Position numbers and translations under genes: made by a program. From Niastella populi (GTDB taxonomy: Bacteria; Bacteroidota; Bacteroidia; Chitinophagales; Chitinophagaceae): a DNA stretch of 33,375 bases. The stretch spans positions 1-33,375 of the forward strand of contig NZ_LWBP01000229.1 in NCBI RefSeq assembly GCF_002078015.1, written 5' to 3'. Shown here in pieces: positions 16,901 through 25,064 of this stretch (position 1 is its first letter; the number at the start of each line of letters is the position of its first letter). A model generated the notes under the pieces. It saw nothing but the letters and a program-made list of their open reading frames with translations, ran no database searches and was not told the DNA's origin.

Positions 16901-19066
16901 GCTTGTATTCACTGTAACGCTGGTATTACAACTACCGTCGGTAACTTTTAACTGAACCGCATGTGTGCCGGTTCCGGCATATTGAATAGTACCGGGTACT
17001 GCCGCATTCGATGTGGCAGGTGTACCATCGGTAAAGGTCCATTCATAGCTCAGGGGGCCAGGCGAATAACAGGCCGTTGCTGTAGCCGTTGGAGTAAGTC
17101 CGTTCGTGATGCACACATTGCTTATGGGGTCAATTGCAACCATTGGTAATCCCATTACATAAAAGGTGTCTTCCTTCCACGAGGGCGGGCACGAGATGCT
17201 GGCATCTATAGCCGAATCGGTAAGGCGGATGATGTATTTACCGGGTACATTGAACTGAATTTCGGGCGAAAAGCTGTTCTGGTGCGAACCATTGATAAAT
17301 TGCCAGGCGGGTGTTTGGGTGGAACCGCAACCTAGCGGATCGCTGTACGTCACATTCCAGTTATACAGGTCGCCCTGGCAGCCGCCTGTGGGTGAGTTGT
17401 TGGTAAACACCGCGCTGCCGGCGCCGCAGCTGCTGTTCCGGTTCATACTGAATTGCGCGGCAGGCGGGGTGCGCACACAGATCACTTTAAGCGTACTGTC
17501 TAACCCACACTTGTCATTGAAGATATACAGCTTTACCGTATAGTTACCGGTTGCATTGAAGTTTAAGTTCAATGAACTGGAACCAGAGGTCCATAAAAAT
17601 CCATTAGTAGCACTGCCGTTCAGTGCACCGGGGTTACCCGATGTAATGGTATAACCCGTGGCCGGGGAAATGGTCCAAACCTGTTTACCCGAATTGGTAC
17701 AGGTAGAACTGGTACCGCCGGTGGGCGTTATAACAGAACCGTATGTTGAGTTGCTAATGATGGAAACGTTCGAGTTGGTACAAACCGTTTCGGAAGGTGC
17801 AACTGAAATAATTGCACGGGGTTTGCCCGAAACGTAAATGGGTACAACCGAAGGGCTGGTTGTACCGCAGGGATTTTCAATGGTAAGGTAGGCGCCAAAT
17901 GAGTTCATGAACGTATTGTTACCGCTGCTGCTTGAAAAAGAGCAGGAACCCTGTTTGAAAAAATGCGCTGCTATAGATGGCGGCGGATGGGTAAATACCT
18001 GTGGGTCGGAACCGTCGTTGATCAAAAAAGTATATTGAGTGCCCGGTGGATTGGCCGCTATATTGTTGATGGCAAACCGCAGCGAATCAGAGGCGCAGAT
18101 ATCGGTATTGCCAAGGCTCGATAAACCGCCGGCCGGCGTAGAACCCAGGAACACGATGTATTTCTTTATACCAATACAACCATCGGCCCCGGTAACGCTT
18201 ACCGTCATGGTATTGCTGCCCAATGGAAAATTATGTTTTATGATTACGCCGGCAGGCCACGAACTGAAGGTGGTATCAGGCTTGCCATCGCCCCATGAAA
18301 TGGAGTAGCTGGTATTTATGCCGGTGGTGGTTGACTGATTTACAAAGCTGAAAGTATAGGAGGGTACGCTTGAACAACGCCTGAAGGTGGGCACGCCGTT
18401 AAAGGTGCCAAAGCTAATGGCTGCATCTGCATTGCCTACCGATGCGTCGGGAACATTTTTAACCGTAAAGGTTTTAATAATGGAGTCTTTACAACCAAAC
18501 ATATTGGTAACAACCAGTTTTACCGGGTAGGTAGTGGTGCCGGGCATTCCTATTGCCTGCAGGAACTGGTGGCCGGGATTGGCCGAGGTACTGGTGGCGC
18601 CATCGCCAAAATTCCAGAAGTAGGTTAAGCTATCGCCAACAGACTGGCTGGTGAACTGCACATTTATATTTCCGCAAACATTATTGGGAGAGAAACTATA
18701 AGCCGCAACGGGTTTGGTGTTTGAGACCTGTACTGTCACAAACATTGAGTCGGCCATGTTGCCTGCGGTTATCACCTGTTTGCTGGTATAAAACCCGGCC
18801 GTTACATAATTTATGGGTATAGGGCCCAAACCTGTTGCTGTGCCCTGGTTACCGCCGGTGAATGCCCAGTTGATGTTAACGGAGCCCTGGGCCACACTTT
18901 GATAAATGATAGAATTGCCTTCGCATACCCGCACGGTATCGCCATTATTTACAACAAGGCCATTGGCCCTTATACCGGCAATCACCTGCGTGAACGCCCG
19001 GGAAGTACAAAAGAACGATAGCAACAACAATAACAATAAGACAGACTGCTTTCTGGTCTGACGCAT
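13976..19066 (-). CDS. giant PKD-repeat surface protein with CHU_C/T9SS type B C-terminus
   Basis: 1696 residues. Signal peptide (about 1-27), then a chain of PKD/Ig-like domains. I count nine cores of the W-x-F-G-D-G type, among them W-N-F-G-D-G (about 150), W-D-F-G-N-G-T, W-N-F-G-N-G-Q, W-D-F-G-N-G-S and W-F-W-G-D-G. Intervening modules are Cys-containing and Thr/Ser-rich. The last 110 residues contain Y-V-P-N-A-F, then Y-R-L-R-I-F-N-S-F-G-Q-K-V-F-E-T and W-D-G-R-Y-N-G, the hallmark of the gliding-motility-associated C-terminal (CHU_C) domain used as a type B sorting signal by type IX secretion. The protein should be secreted and held at the surface as an adhesin or matrix protein. The porP/sprF gene follows after 66 bases. 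No enzymatic domain seen. A candidate promoter lies about 260 bases upstream. Confidence 0.92.
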   Translation of the reverse strand: MRQTRKQSVLLLLLLLSFFCTSRAFTQVIAGIRANGLVVNNGDTVRVCEGNSIIYQSVAQGSVNINWAFTGGNQGTATGLGPIPINYVTAGFYTSKQVITAGNMADSMFVTVQVSNTKPVAAYSFSPNNVCGNINVQFTSQSVGDSLTYFWNFGDGATSTSANPGHQFLQAIGMPGTTTYPVKLVVTNMFGCKDSIIKTFTVKNVPDASVGNADAAISFGTFNGVPTFRRCSSVPSYTFSFVNQSTTTGINTSYSISWGDGKPDTTFSSWPAGVIIKHNFPLGSNTMTVSVTGADGCIGIKKYIVFLGSTPAGGLSSLGNTDICASDSLRFAINNIAANPPGTQYTFLINDGSDPQVFTHPPPSIAAHFFKQGSCSFSSSSGNNTFMNSFGAYLTIENPCGTTSPSVVPIYVSGKPRAIISVAPSETVCTNSNVSIISNSTYGSVITPTGGTSSTCTNSGKQVWTISPATGYTITSGNPGALNGSATNGFLWTSGSSSLNLNFNATGNYTVKLYIFNDKCGLDSTLKVICVRTPPAAQFSMNRNSSCGAGSAVFTNNSPTGGCQGDLYNWNVTYSDPLGCGSTQTPAWQFINGSHQNSFSPEIQFNVPGKYIIRLTDSAIDASISCPPSWKEDTFYVMGLPMVAIDPISNVCITNGLTPTATATACYSPGPLSYEWTFTDGTPATSNAAVPGTIQYAGTGTHAVQLKVTDGSCNTSVTVNTSVTVTDKPVAHAGRDTTICSRETITIGAAAVNGVNYQWSPATGLSSTTSANPVLHLDYTGTANDTTYGYKLIASIGANCATEDSIYITVKRRPVVTITTAATTICINNSTRLEAGGADSYTWWPAATLNFIKPDTVIATPAATTTYYAAGMLANGCADTTSVQVIVNPDARAQFTATGTTKCAPVNLDTVIKTIPFPQGNSSYNWYANGTLIGSNTTGAFPTYPISGMAQTIVIKLVATSTHGCQPDSMDMTFYTVPGVTAGFTKDQAKGCGPLPVSLTNTSSQINNIQFFWDFGNGTTSTLPTPPAVMYNTSPDFRDTTYYITLKAFNGCNTSYHRDSVLVYANAKARFTVDTTKGCSPFEVTITNRSAGNNFAYYWNFGNGQTDTTTSLNTFMHVYNTGAINTYDLRLIAENQCRRDTQTISLLVMPNNIDAQVTVNGNHLEGCAPHTVTFNNSSSGASILTWDFGNGSPLVKTPNTQNTVTYTYLQPGDYTVRIKLSNECTDTTIYRTVTVYKTPRAGFNITSLVCTGNTVLPHNTATDATAYEWFWGDGQTSSGATPFHAYQMQGRYIVQQVAKKLNNSGLVCTDTATSVIVVADKIKPQLTVNPGKACIPYTMQTTATGAANALSIEWTFYDSTKAPYIFKVTGNTATHIYNKPGTYWVKLIVHTTSECADSTTYFFDVYNKPVAKLNATNNITCNHDTTIAFNAGIQYTGTDHVDVKWFVNNTLESMSNPFSYRFQAPVNNTAPAQFAMAVLAENEAGCGDTVAAGTLAIQPLPRPAIDVSPANVLQQPDYTFTFRDLMPTNANKIYTWYLGDRTRQQRSGRQITYEYADTGVYHVQLDVHDFGTGCGGYDTVQVRILHTPGYLYVPNAFCPGCSNNALRQFLPMGKGLSQYRLRIFNSFGQKVFETSQLDGNGSPSEAWDGRYNGQPLQQDTYGWQIEARYLNGTEWKGMKYPNGDKYVKAGFITIVK

Positions 19067-19463
19067 ACAAATGGGTTAGGGGGTGACAGGATCGCGGGGA
19101 CGGATTAGCGCGGTATTTTCATTAATGGATATAGTGACCCTGATACAAGCAACCTGATGGCGCCGCCCGGCTGTCTGTTGAAACATTCAGCAACAATCTT
19201 TTGATTGGGATACACATTACCTGAAAAAGCAGAAAAAATGTCTGTCGCTTTTTTCGTTTTCAGGCTTAATGCAATGCCAATCTGGTTTCTTTGTTTTTGC
19301 GGAGGAGGTGGTACTTGAGAATGGGCGCTAAGATAAGGAAAAGGATGTAGCCCCGAAATAGTAAGCTTCTATAATACCTCAAAAAGTTAAGAAATCCTTA
19401 AACGAACAATAATACTGCAACGGGCGGTAATTACGGGGTGTCTATTCTGCTCAAATTAAACTC
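19067..19463. other. 397-bp divergent promoter region
   Basis: Lies between the giant PKD gene (minus) and the LVIVD lipoprotein genes (plus). The minus -7 candidate is at 19328-19335. No good -7 box was seen for the plus-strand unit, and no open frame was recognised. Confidence 0.4.
19328..19335 (-). promoter_or_regulatory. candidate -7 box for the PKD-porP unit
   Basis: The minus strand reads TATCTTAG, one mismatch from TAnnTTTG. It would leave a 5' leader of about 255 bases before the PKD gene. Pattern match only. Confidence 0.3.
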
Positions 19464-19997
19464 ATGAAACTACCATTACTAATTGCTGCAGGCATAGGGC
19501 TCTCCGTGTGCCTGACCGGTTGCAGGCCCAACGATAATCTGGTGGATGATGGGGCAGAGGCCTGGGTGCCTGTATATATGCATCCGGGCGAAAAGGAAAA
19601 CATCTCCATCGCCGGGGTGCGGATAACCGAAAAATCGGGAAAGATATATGCCTGGGGCAATTATATCTTTCAGAACGATCAGAACAAAGGCATCCATATC
19701 ATTGACAATAGCGACCGCACCAATCCACAAAAGATCGCATTCCTGAATATTCCATTCAATTCCGAATTCGCGGTGCGCGATAACTACATCTATGCCAATA
19801 ATGTAAATGACCTGGTTGTAATTGACATCAGGGATGTGCTTCATCCTGTAGTGGTCAAAAGGGTAGAGAATGCTTTCCCCTTTGTAAATCAGAAATACCC
19901 ACAACAGAACGGGCGATTTGTTTGCCCCGACCCTTCTCTGGGCATCGTTGTTGGCTGGGAATTACAGGATCATAAATCGGCTAACTGCCGCCGTTAA
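19464..19997 (+). CDS. LVIVD-repeat lipoprotein, N-terminal half of the usual protein
   Basis: 177 residues with a lipoprotein signal (V-C-L-T-G-C, lipid Cys at 21). After it come G-K-I-Y-A-W-G-N-Y-I-F, G-I-H-I-I-D-N-S-D-R-T-N-P-Q and N-D-L-V-V-I-D-I-R-D, the blades that open the LVIVD beta-propeller lipoproteins of Bacteroidota. Those are usually a single chain of roughly 400 residues (from memory). This gene stops where the middle of that chain is expected, and the next gene supplies the second half, so the propeller seems split over two lipoproteins. The stop TAA starts an eight-A run, but no slippery site lies before it. First gene of a three-gene unit. Function of the family is unknown. 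Confidence 0.8.
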   Translation: MKLPLLIAAGIGLSVCLTGCRPNDNLVDDGAEAWVPVYMHPGEKENISIAGVRITEKSGKIYAWGNYIFQNDQNKGIHIIDNSDRTNPQKIAFLNIPFNSEFAVRDNYIYANNVNDLVVIDIRDVLHPVVVKRVENAFPFVNQKYPQQNGRFVCPDPSLGIVVGWELQDHKSANCRR

Positions 19998-20008
19998 AAA
20001 AAACTATT

Positions 20009-20749
20009 ATGAAGAATTTATTACTTTTTATACTATTATCAGGTGTAATATCAGCTGCCACGCAATGCAGTAAAGCAGATGCATCGGCAACTACCCGCGG
20101 CGCCGGCGGTTCCACTGCCCGCTTCGCCATTAGCGGTAATTATTTGTATACCGTCGATGAAGCCAATCTGAAAGTTTTCAGTATTGCAGATGCTGCCAAC
20201 CCCGTGCTGAAAAATACGGTGCCCGTTGGTTTTGAGATCGAAACCATTTATCCCTTCAAAGACAAATTGTTCATTGGCTCAACCAGTGAAGTACATATTT
20301 TTTCTATCAACAATCCCGAAAGCCCTGAGAAGTTAAGCACAGCTATTTCACCCGAAGTGCTGCGCCGCTGCGATCCAGTGGTGGCAAAAGATACGGTTGC
20401 TTTCGCCACCCTGCGAACCAATGGGATATGCGGGGGCCGGCAAAGCATCCTGGCGGCCTACGATATAAAAAATATTTCCAAACCGGTACAAAAAGGCAGC
20501 TACCCCATCAATGAGCCATATGGTTTAGGTTATTCCGATACCGCGCTGTATGTATGCGACAGGAACGGCCTGTATGTATTCAATATAGAAAAGGCGTATC
20601 AGCCCGCACTTCGAAAAACGTTGGCCGATGGCTGGTATCTCGATGTGATACCGTATAACAATACCCTTATTTGCCAGGTTCAGGATGGGCTCACCCTGTA
20701 CGACATCAGTGAATGCATGAACCCAACACTTATTACAAGAATCAGATAA
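20009..20749 (+). CDS. LVIVD-repeat lipoprotein, C-terminal half of the usual protein
   Basis: 246 residues with its own export signal; the Cys after A-A-T-Q at residue 20 may be lipidated, but Gln before it is not ideal. It then runs G-G-S-T-A-R-F-A-I-S-G-N-Y-L-Y-T-V-D, L-K-V-F-S-I-A-D-A-A-N-P-V, I-E-T-I-Y-P-F-K-D-K-L-F-I-G-S and R-C-D-P-V-V-A-K-D. These are the segments normally found in the second half of a one-chain LVIVD lipoprotein. It starts 11 bases after the previous stop in another frame and is free of stops. Its own stop overlaps the next start by one base (TAATG). Together with the upstream product it could rebuild one propeller at the membrane. No enzymatic motif seen. Confidence 0.8.
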   Translation: MKNLLLFILLSGVISAATQCSKADASATTRGAGGSTARFAISGNYLYTVDEANLKVFSIADAANPVLKNTVPVGFEIETIYPFKDKLFIGSTSEVHIFSINNPESPEKLSTAISPEVLRRCDPVVAKDTVAFATLRTNGICGGRQSILAAYDIKNISKPVQKGSYPINEPYGLGYSDTALYVCDRNGLYVFNIEKAYQPALRKTLADGWYLDVIPYNNTLICQVQDGLTLYDISECMNPTLITRIR

Positions 20750-21408
20750 TGCACCGATCCATATTGTTTTTCCTGTTCGCCCTGCTGGCAGCAACCGGTG
20801 GCCGGGCGCAGCAAAAGGTAAAGCGTGCATTGAAGGAAGATACAGGTAAGTTATACCTGCGGTTCAACCCGCTGGGCCCTATCGACCCATGGGATGGAAA
20901 TATTACTCCCGGTGCAGAGTACAGGTTCAACGATACCTGGGCCGCTACGCTCGATGCAGGCGCCATTTTATACTCGGCTTATTTTGGGCATACTAAAATG
21001 GCTACCGGTTTTCTTTTGCGGCCGGGCATCAGAATGTATCCTGGCAGGAGCAAGGATTTTTTTATTGACATGCAATTCCATTATAAAGAGGTAACGTACC
21101 AAATCAGGAATTGGCTCGAGAAAGATGTAGTGGCAAATGTGGCTTCGTATGAAGAGTATAAACTTTTCAAATACAAAAAGCAGGTGATGGGCGGGCGCGT
21201 AATGGTGGGTGTCAGGAACTACTTTGCGGGTAATCCGCGGTTGTATATGGAAGCATACGTGGGCTTAGGTATTCACTATAAAGTGGAAGGGCTGCACAAT
21301 GAGCCTGGCAGCCAGTTCAACAGGCCATGGCGGATAATTAGCGATAACCCAAAACAGACACTCCCTGCGTTTCCTCTTGGGGTAAGGTTTATTTACAAAA
21401 TACGCTGA
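20749..21408 (+). CDS. outer-membrane beta-barrel protein, DUF3575-like
   Basis: 219 residues from the ATG at 20749, which shares one base with the stop of the gene before it; this start directly precedes a good signal peptide (about 1-20, ending G-G-R-A-Q-Q). The mature chain alternates as membrane strands, with L-Y-L-R-F-N-P-L-G-P-I-D-P-W-D-G and I-T-P-G-A-E-Y-R-F early and G-V-R-F-I-Y-K at the end. This resembles the small outer-membrane barrel families grouped near DUF3575; the name is tentative. Translation is probably coupled to the upstream LVIVD gene. The region after the stop holds inverted words (21409-21556) that may help end transcription between it and convergent ybbP. Confidence 0.72.
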   Translation: MHRSILFFLFALLAATGGRAQQKVKRALKEDTGKLYLRFNPLGPIDPWDGNITPGAEYRFNDTWAATLDAGAILYSAYFGHTKMATGFLLRPGIRMYPGRSKDFFIDMQFHYKEVTYQIRNWLEKDVVANVASYEEYKLFKYKKQVMGGRVMVGVRNYFAGNPRLYMEAYVGLGIHYKVEGLHNEPGSQFNRPWRIISDNPKQTLPAFPLGVRFIYKIR

Positions 21409-21410
21409 GC

Positions 21411-21556
21411 AAACGTGAAAAGGCAGACGGCAAACTTTAGCGCGGCGTACATCGGCTCGAAATTCGAGCGGTGCAAGGTTGTTTATTAATTTCAAAATTC
21501 GTGAACCTTTCACGTTTCACGTTTGCCGTTTCACAGGCCATTCACGATTCACGATC
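21411..21556. repeat. intergenic word repeats and inverted repeats
   Basis: CACGTTT and GTGAAA-type words recur in both directions: AAACGTGAAAAGG near 21412 faces CCTTTCACGTTT near 21507, and ACGGCAAAC near 21428 faces GTTTGCCGT near 21521. A perfect palindrome GCTCGAA-A-TTCGAGC lies at 21455-21469, and ATTCACGATTCACGAT ends the block. It sits between convergent genes and could fold into a long hairpin. Confidence 0.6.
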
Positions 21557-21561
21557 CTGAA

Positions 21562-24120
21562 CTACACTTCCTTCCGCAATACCTCCAGCGGCGGTTTGTT
21601 CAACACGCTGCGGCTGTTGAATAAACCAATTACTACTGTTAACAGTGAAATTGATGCAAACAGGATCAGGACGGGGACCGGGTGTGGCGTAAATGGCGCA
21701 TTGAAACTGTATTTGGCCAGTGCCCAGCTGGCGCCCATCGATAATAAGATACCGGTAGCGGCTGCCAGTGCGCCAAGGAAGAAATATTCCAGTGCGGTAA
21801 TAAACAGGATCTGTTTGCGGCTGGCGCCCAGTGTGCGCAGCAAAACACTTTCCTGCATGCGCTGGAATTTACTGATGAGTACCGAAGCGATCAATACAAT
21901 TAAACCGGTAATGATGCTGAACCCGGCCATGAACCTGATCACAAAACCGATCTTGTCGAGCACTTCATCAAGCACGGTGAGAATTAAGTTGAGGTCGATA
22001 ACCGATACGTTCGGATATATTTTTACCACGGCCTGCTGAAACCGGGCCGATATTTCGGGTGAGGGTACCCGGGTTACCAGCACATGGAACTGCGGGGCTT
22101 CTTCCAGTACGCCGGTAGGGAACACCACCCTGAAATTGGTTTGCACCCGTTGCCAGTCGACCTGGCGAAGGCTGCCCACCACGGTAGGTATAAGGGTGCC
22201 CTGTACGTTGAAGATGATGTGGTCGCCGATATTTACATGTATGCGTTTGGCATAGCGGTCTTCCATCGAAATATAGATCACATCCTCAGCCGACCTTATT
22301 GGACCATGTAATTTACCGGCGGTGAGCTTTTCTGAACTGGTAAGCGTATCGCGGTAAGTAACCCTGAATTCCCATTCGTATGCTTCAGACCGGTAACCCG
22401 AGCTGGTGTCCTGTTTCACCTGCGAGGAAGTTTGTTTGTTGATCTCTTCAACCCGCATGGTAACTATTGGCACCTGCTGCATTACCGGAAGGTTATATTG
22501 TTTGGCAAGCACCGCCACGCTGTCCTTCTGGCTGTTCTGAATATCGAACAAGACCATGTTGGGCTGATTGCCGCTGCCCGATAACGTTACCCGGCTGATG
22601 AGTATATCCTGGATGAAATAAAGTGTACCAATAAAAGCTGCGCCCAGTCCGATGGTCACTATAAGAATAAGCGTTTGATTGTTGGGCCGGTATAAATTGG
22701 CGAAGCCCTGCCGCCACAGATAATTCCACGAAGTGGGGAAGAACCGGCGCACCAGCCAGCGCAATAATAAGGCTACCAGCGACAGTAAGAGGAACGCTGC
22801 CAGAATACTTATTGTAAAAATGATGGCCTGCCGCCAGCTATGCATCTGCCACCAGGTAAAGCCGGCAACAAAAAATAAAATAACGGCATATACCAGCCAT
22901 TTAAGCGGGTCGCGAAACCGCACATGTTCCACTGACAAACGCAATGTATATAAAGGCGAAATATTTCTTACACTTACCAGCGGCAGCAAAGCGAACAGCA
23001 GCGAGATCACCACACCCGAGATCAGGCCCTGCGAGATGGCTTTCCACGACAGGGTTGTCGTTACCTGCACCGGTAATAAATCTTTGAACACGGCCGGTAA
23101 TTGCTGCTGAATGACGATGCCCAGCAAGGCGCCAAGAATAGAACCGATAAGGCCAATGCCAACGATCTGTATTAAATAGATCATAAATGCCTGTATGGAA
23201 TTCACGCCGAGGCAACGGAGAATGGCAATGGAAGCTATCTTTTCGCGAATGTAAATATGAATGGCGCTGGCTACGCCTATACAACCCAGCAGCAGTGCAA
23301 TGAAACTGATAAGGGTGAGAAACTGATTGAAATCCTCGAAAGCCCGGCCGGTATTCTTTTTTCTTTCTTCTACGGTATCGTAATCGAGCCCATCTTTTTC
23401 TAAACGGGGCTCTATATCCGAAATAACGCTTTGTATTACTTCGGGCTGGTTGTATTTATAATAATAGGAAGTGGCAATGCGGCTTCCTTTTTGAATAAGA
23501 CCGGTAGAATCGAGGTATTTGAGCGGAATATAAACCGGGGGCGCTACCGTTGTGGAAAGTCCCGTACGGCCCGGGGCTTTGGTGATTACGCCGGCAATGG
23601 CAAAGGTTACATCGCCTATCATTATGGAGTCGCCCACTTTCGCGTTGTATTGCAGCATGAGGGTTTTATCAACCAGGGCCTCGCGGTTGTTGCGAAACGT
23701 TCTGGCTGCCCGCACCGGTGTGGTTTCTATGGAACCATAATACGGATAATCGCCTTCAAGCGCCCGCACCTGTACAAGGCGGGTGCCGTCGTTTTTGGTG
23801 AAGTAGATCATGGAGCCGAAAGTGCGTTCAACCGAACGCTGATCGCCCAGCGAGTCGAGCAGGGGACGAATGCGGGAACTCACTTTTTTGTTGCTCTCGA
23901 TAACGAGGTCGGCCCCAACAAGTGTTTTTGCCTGGGAATCTATATCGGTACGCACATTGTCGCCCAATGAAAAAATGGCTACCAGAGCGGCAATTCCCAA
24001 TACTATGGATGAAATGAAAAGAAATAAACGCGACCGGTTGCGCCGGCTATCGCGCCAGGCCATTTTCAACAACCAGCCAAAGCGCAGTCGTCTCTTGTAT
24101 TTGAATCTTTCGAAATCCAT
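21562..24120 (-). CDS. ybbP: FtsX-like ABC transporter permease, YbbP-type
   Basis: 852 residues from the ATG at 24120; the frame extends upstream to a TTG but that part is intergenic repeat. I count ten hydrophobic segments: one near the N-terminus after M-A-W-R-D-S-R-R-N-R-S-R, a block of three (about 270-390), two central ones, another, and three at the C-terminal end. This is the duplicated FtsX layout of YbbP rather than the four-helix MacB/LolC layout. E-K-I-A-S-I-A-I-L-R-C-L-G and M-Q-E-S-V-L-L-R-T-L-G-A-S-R-K-Q-I are the two coupling segments that meet the ATPase. Partner ATPase gene 114 bases upstream. The neighbouring tesA-like gene repeats the E. coli tesA-ybbA-ybbP cluster, thought to handle lipids or hydrophobic compounds. 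Exact cargo unknown. Confidence 0.88.
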   Translation of the reverse strand: MDFERFKYKRRLRFGWLLKMAWRDSRRNRSRLFLFISSIVLGIAALVAIFSLGDNVRTDIDSQAKTLVGADLVIESNKKVSSRIRPLLDSLGDQRSVERTFGSMIYFTKNDGTRLVQVRALEGDYPYYGSIETTPVRAARTFRNNREALVDKTLMLQYNAKVGDSIMIGDVTFAIAGVITKAPGRTGLSTTVAPPVYIPLKYLDSTGLIQKGSRIATSYYYKYNQPEVIQSVISDIEPRLEKDGLDYDTVEERKKNTGRAFEDFNQFLTLISFIALLLGCIGVASAIHIYIREKIASIAILRCLGVNSIQAFMIYLIQIVGIGLIGSILGALLGIVIQQQLPAVFKDLLPVQVTTTLSWKAISQGLISGVVISLLFALLPLVSVRNISPLYTLRLSVEHVRFRDPLKWLVYAVILFFVAGFTWWQMHSWRQAIIFTISILAAFLLLSLVALLLRWLVRRFFPTSWNYLWRQGFANLYRPNNQTLILIVTIGLGAAFIGTLYFIQDILISRVTLSGSGNQPNMVLFDIQNSQKDSVAVLAKQYNLPVMQQVPIVTMRVEEINKQTSSQVKQDTSSGYRSEAYEWEFRVTYRDTLTSSEKLTAGKLHGPIRSAEDVIYISMEDRYAKRIHVNIGDHIIFNVQGTLIPTVVGSLRQVDWQRVQTNFRVVFPTGVLEEAPQFHVLVTRVPSPEISARFQQAVVKIYPNVSVIDLNLILTVLDEVLDKIGFVIRFMAGFSIITGLIVLIASVLISKFQRMQESVLLRTLGASRKQILFITALEYFFLGALAAATGILLSMGASWALAKYSFNAPFTPHPVPVLILFASISLLTVVIGLFNSRSVLNKPPLEVLRKEV

Positions 24121-24133
24121 CCAGGCTATAATT

Positions 24134-24216
24134 TCTGATTTTGAGATTTTGAGATTTTGAGATTTCGGGATTTGGTTGTTCGGGATTGCCTTCAAATCGC
24201 AAAATCCCGAAATCTC
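24134..24216. repeat. direct and 15-bp inverted repeats between ybbA and ybbP
   Basis: GATTTTGA words repeat about every 9 bases at 24137-24165. GAGATTTCGGGATTT (24159-24173) is the exact complement of AAATCCCGAAATCTC (24202-24216), spacer 28 bases. No T-run follows on the minus strand, so it is not a standard terminator although it lies inside an apparent operon. Confidence 0.7.
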
Positions 24217-24234
24217 TAAATCAGCACTTTCTTA

Positions 24235-24915
24235 TTAATTTAGTTCATCTGCAACAAGATGACCGCCCTTTATCCTGATAATGCGTTTTGTTTGCGAAGC
24301 CAGCTCCATATTATGCGTAACGATTATCAATGTTGTGCCGGCTTCATGGTTCAGGTCGAACAACAGTTTTATCACTTTATCGCTGGTTTCTACATCGAGG
24401 TTGCCGGTTGGTTCATCGGCAAATAAAATACGGGGGCTATTGGAAAATGCCCGGGCAAGAGAAACCCGTTGCTGTTCACCGCCCGAAAGCTGGGCGGGGT
24501 AGTGGTGCATGCGGTTTTGTAGTCCAACTTTTTCGAGCAGGGTAATTGACCGCGAGCGAATATTTTTTTCGCCTCTTAATTCAAGCGGAACCATCACATT
24601 CTCGAGCGCCGTAAGGGTAGGCAGCAACTGGAAGTTCTGAAAAATAAAACCAACGTAGCGATTACGTACCTGAGCCCGCTCATCTTCACTCAACTGGTCG
24701 AGCCGGATATTGTTCAGTTCAACCGAACCCTGGCTGGCCCGGTCGAGACCGGCGCAAAGCCCTAAAAGCGTGGTTTTACCCGAACCCGAAGGGCCAACAA
24801 TGGAAACCGTGGAACCGGCTTCTACCGCAAAATTCACTTCATTGAGCACTGTGAGGGTTTGCCCTGCGCCCTGGTACGTTTTACTTACGTTCTTTACGCT
24901 GAGAATTGTTTCCAT
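24235..24915 (-). CDS. ybbA: ABC transporter ATP-binding protein, YbbA/LolD-type
   Basis: 226 residues, a complete single ATPase. Walker A G-P-S-G-S-G-K-T-T (41-49), the F-I-F-Q-N-F-Q-L-L-P-T-L-T-A-L-E-N-V stretch typical of the MacB/LolD/YbbA group (about 90-107), signature L-S-G-G-E-Q-Q-R (143-150), Walker B I-L-F-A-D-E-P (163-169) and the switch His in V-T-H-N. It should power the FtsX-like permease encoded after it. The order tesA (opposite strand), ybbA, ybbP equals that in E. coli and supports the symbol over LolD. A 114-base gap with repeats separates the two transporter genes. Confidence 0.9.
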   Translation of the reverse strand: METILSVKNVSKTYQGAGQTLTVLNEVNFAVEAGSTVSIVGPSGSGKTTLLGLCAGLDRASQGSVELNNIRLDQLSEDERAQVRNRYVGFIFQNFQLLPTLTALENVMVPLELRGEKNIRSRSITLLEKVGLQNRMHHYPAQLSGGEQQRVSLARAFSNSPRILFADEPTGNLDVETSDKVIKLLFDLNHEAGTTLIIVTHNMELASQTKRIIRIKGGHLVADELN

Positions 24916-25053
24916 ATCTGTTGTGATGTCTGGATCTTTAAACTTTTAATTACAGTTATATGGTAATAAAGTTGCTTAAATTAATGTTATTTTGAGTATA
25001 AACTGTTGAACCGGTCAACAGCATTTTGAACAAATTACGAAGTGGAAAATTAT

Positions 25054-25061
25054 AAGGAGGT
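25054..25061 (+). promoter_or_regulatory. strong ribosome-binding site of the tesA-like gene
   Basis: AAGGAGGT, 3 bases before the ATG at 25065. It decides the start, which adds nine residues ahead of a second in-frame ATG. Confidence 0.6.
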
Positions 25062-25064
25062 ACC

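Noticed and set aside
19990-20009. Run of eight A at the junction of the two LVIVD genes, considered as a frameshift site joining them.
   Set aside because: The A-run begins within the stop codon of the first gene, so slippage there would not bypass it, and the second gene has its own signal peptide.
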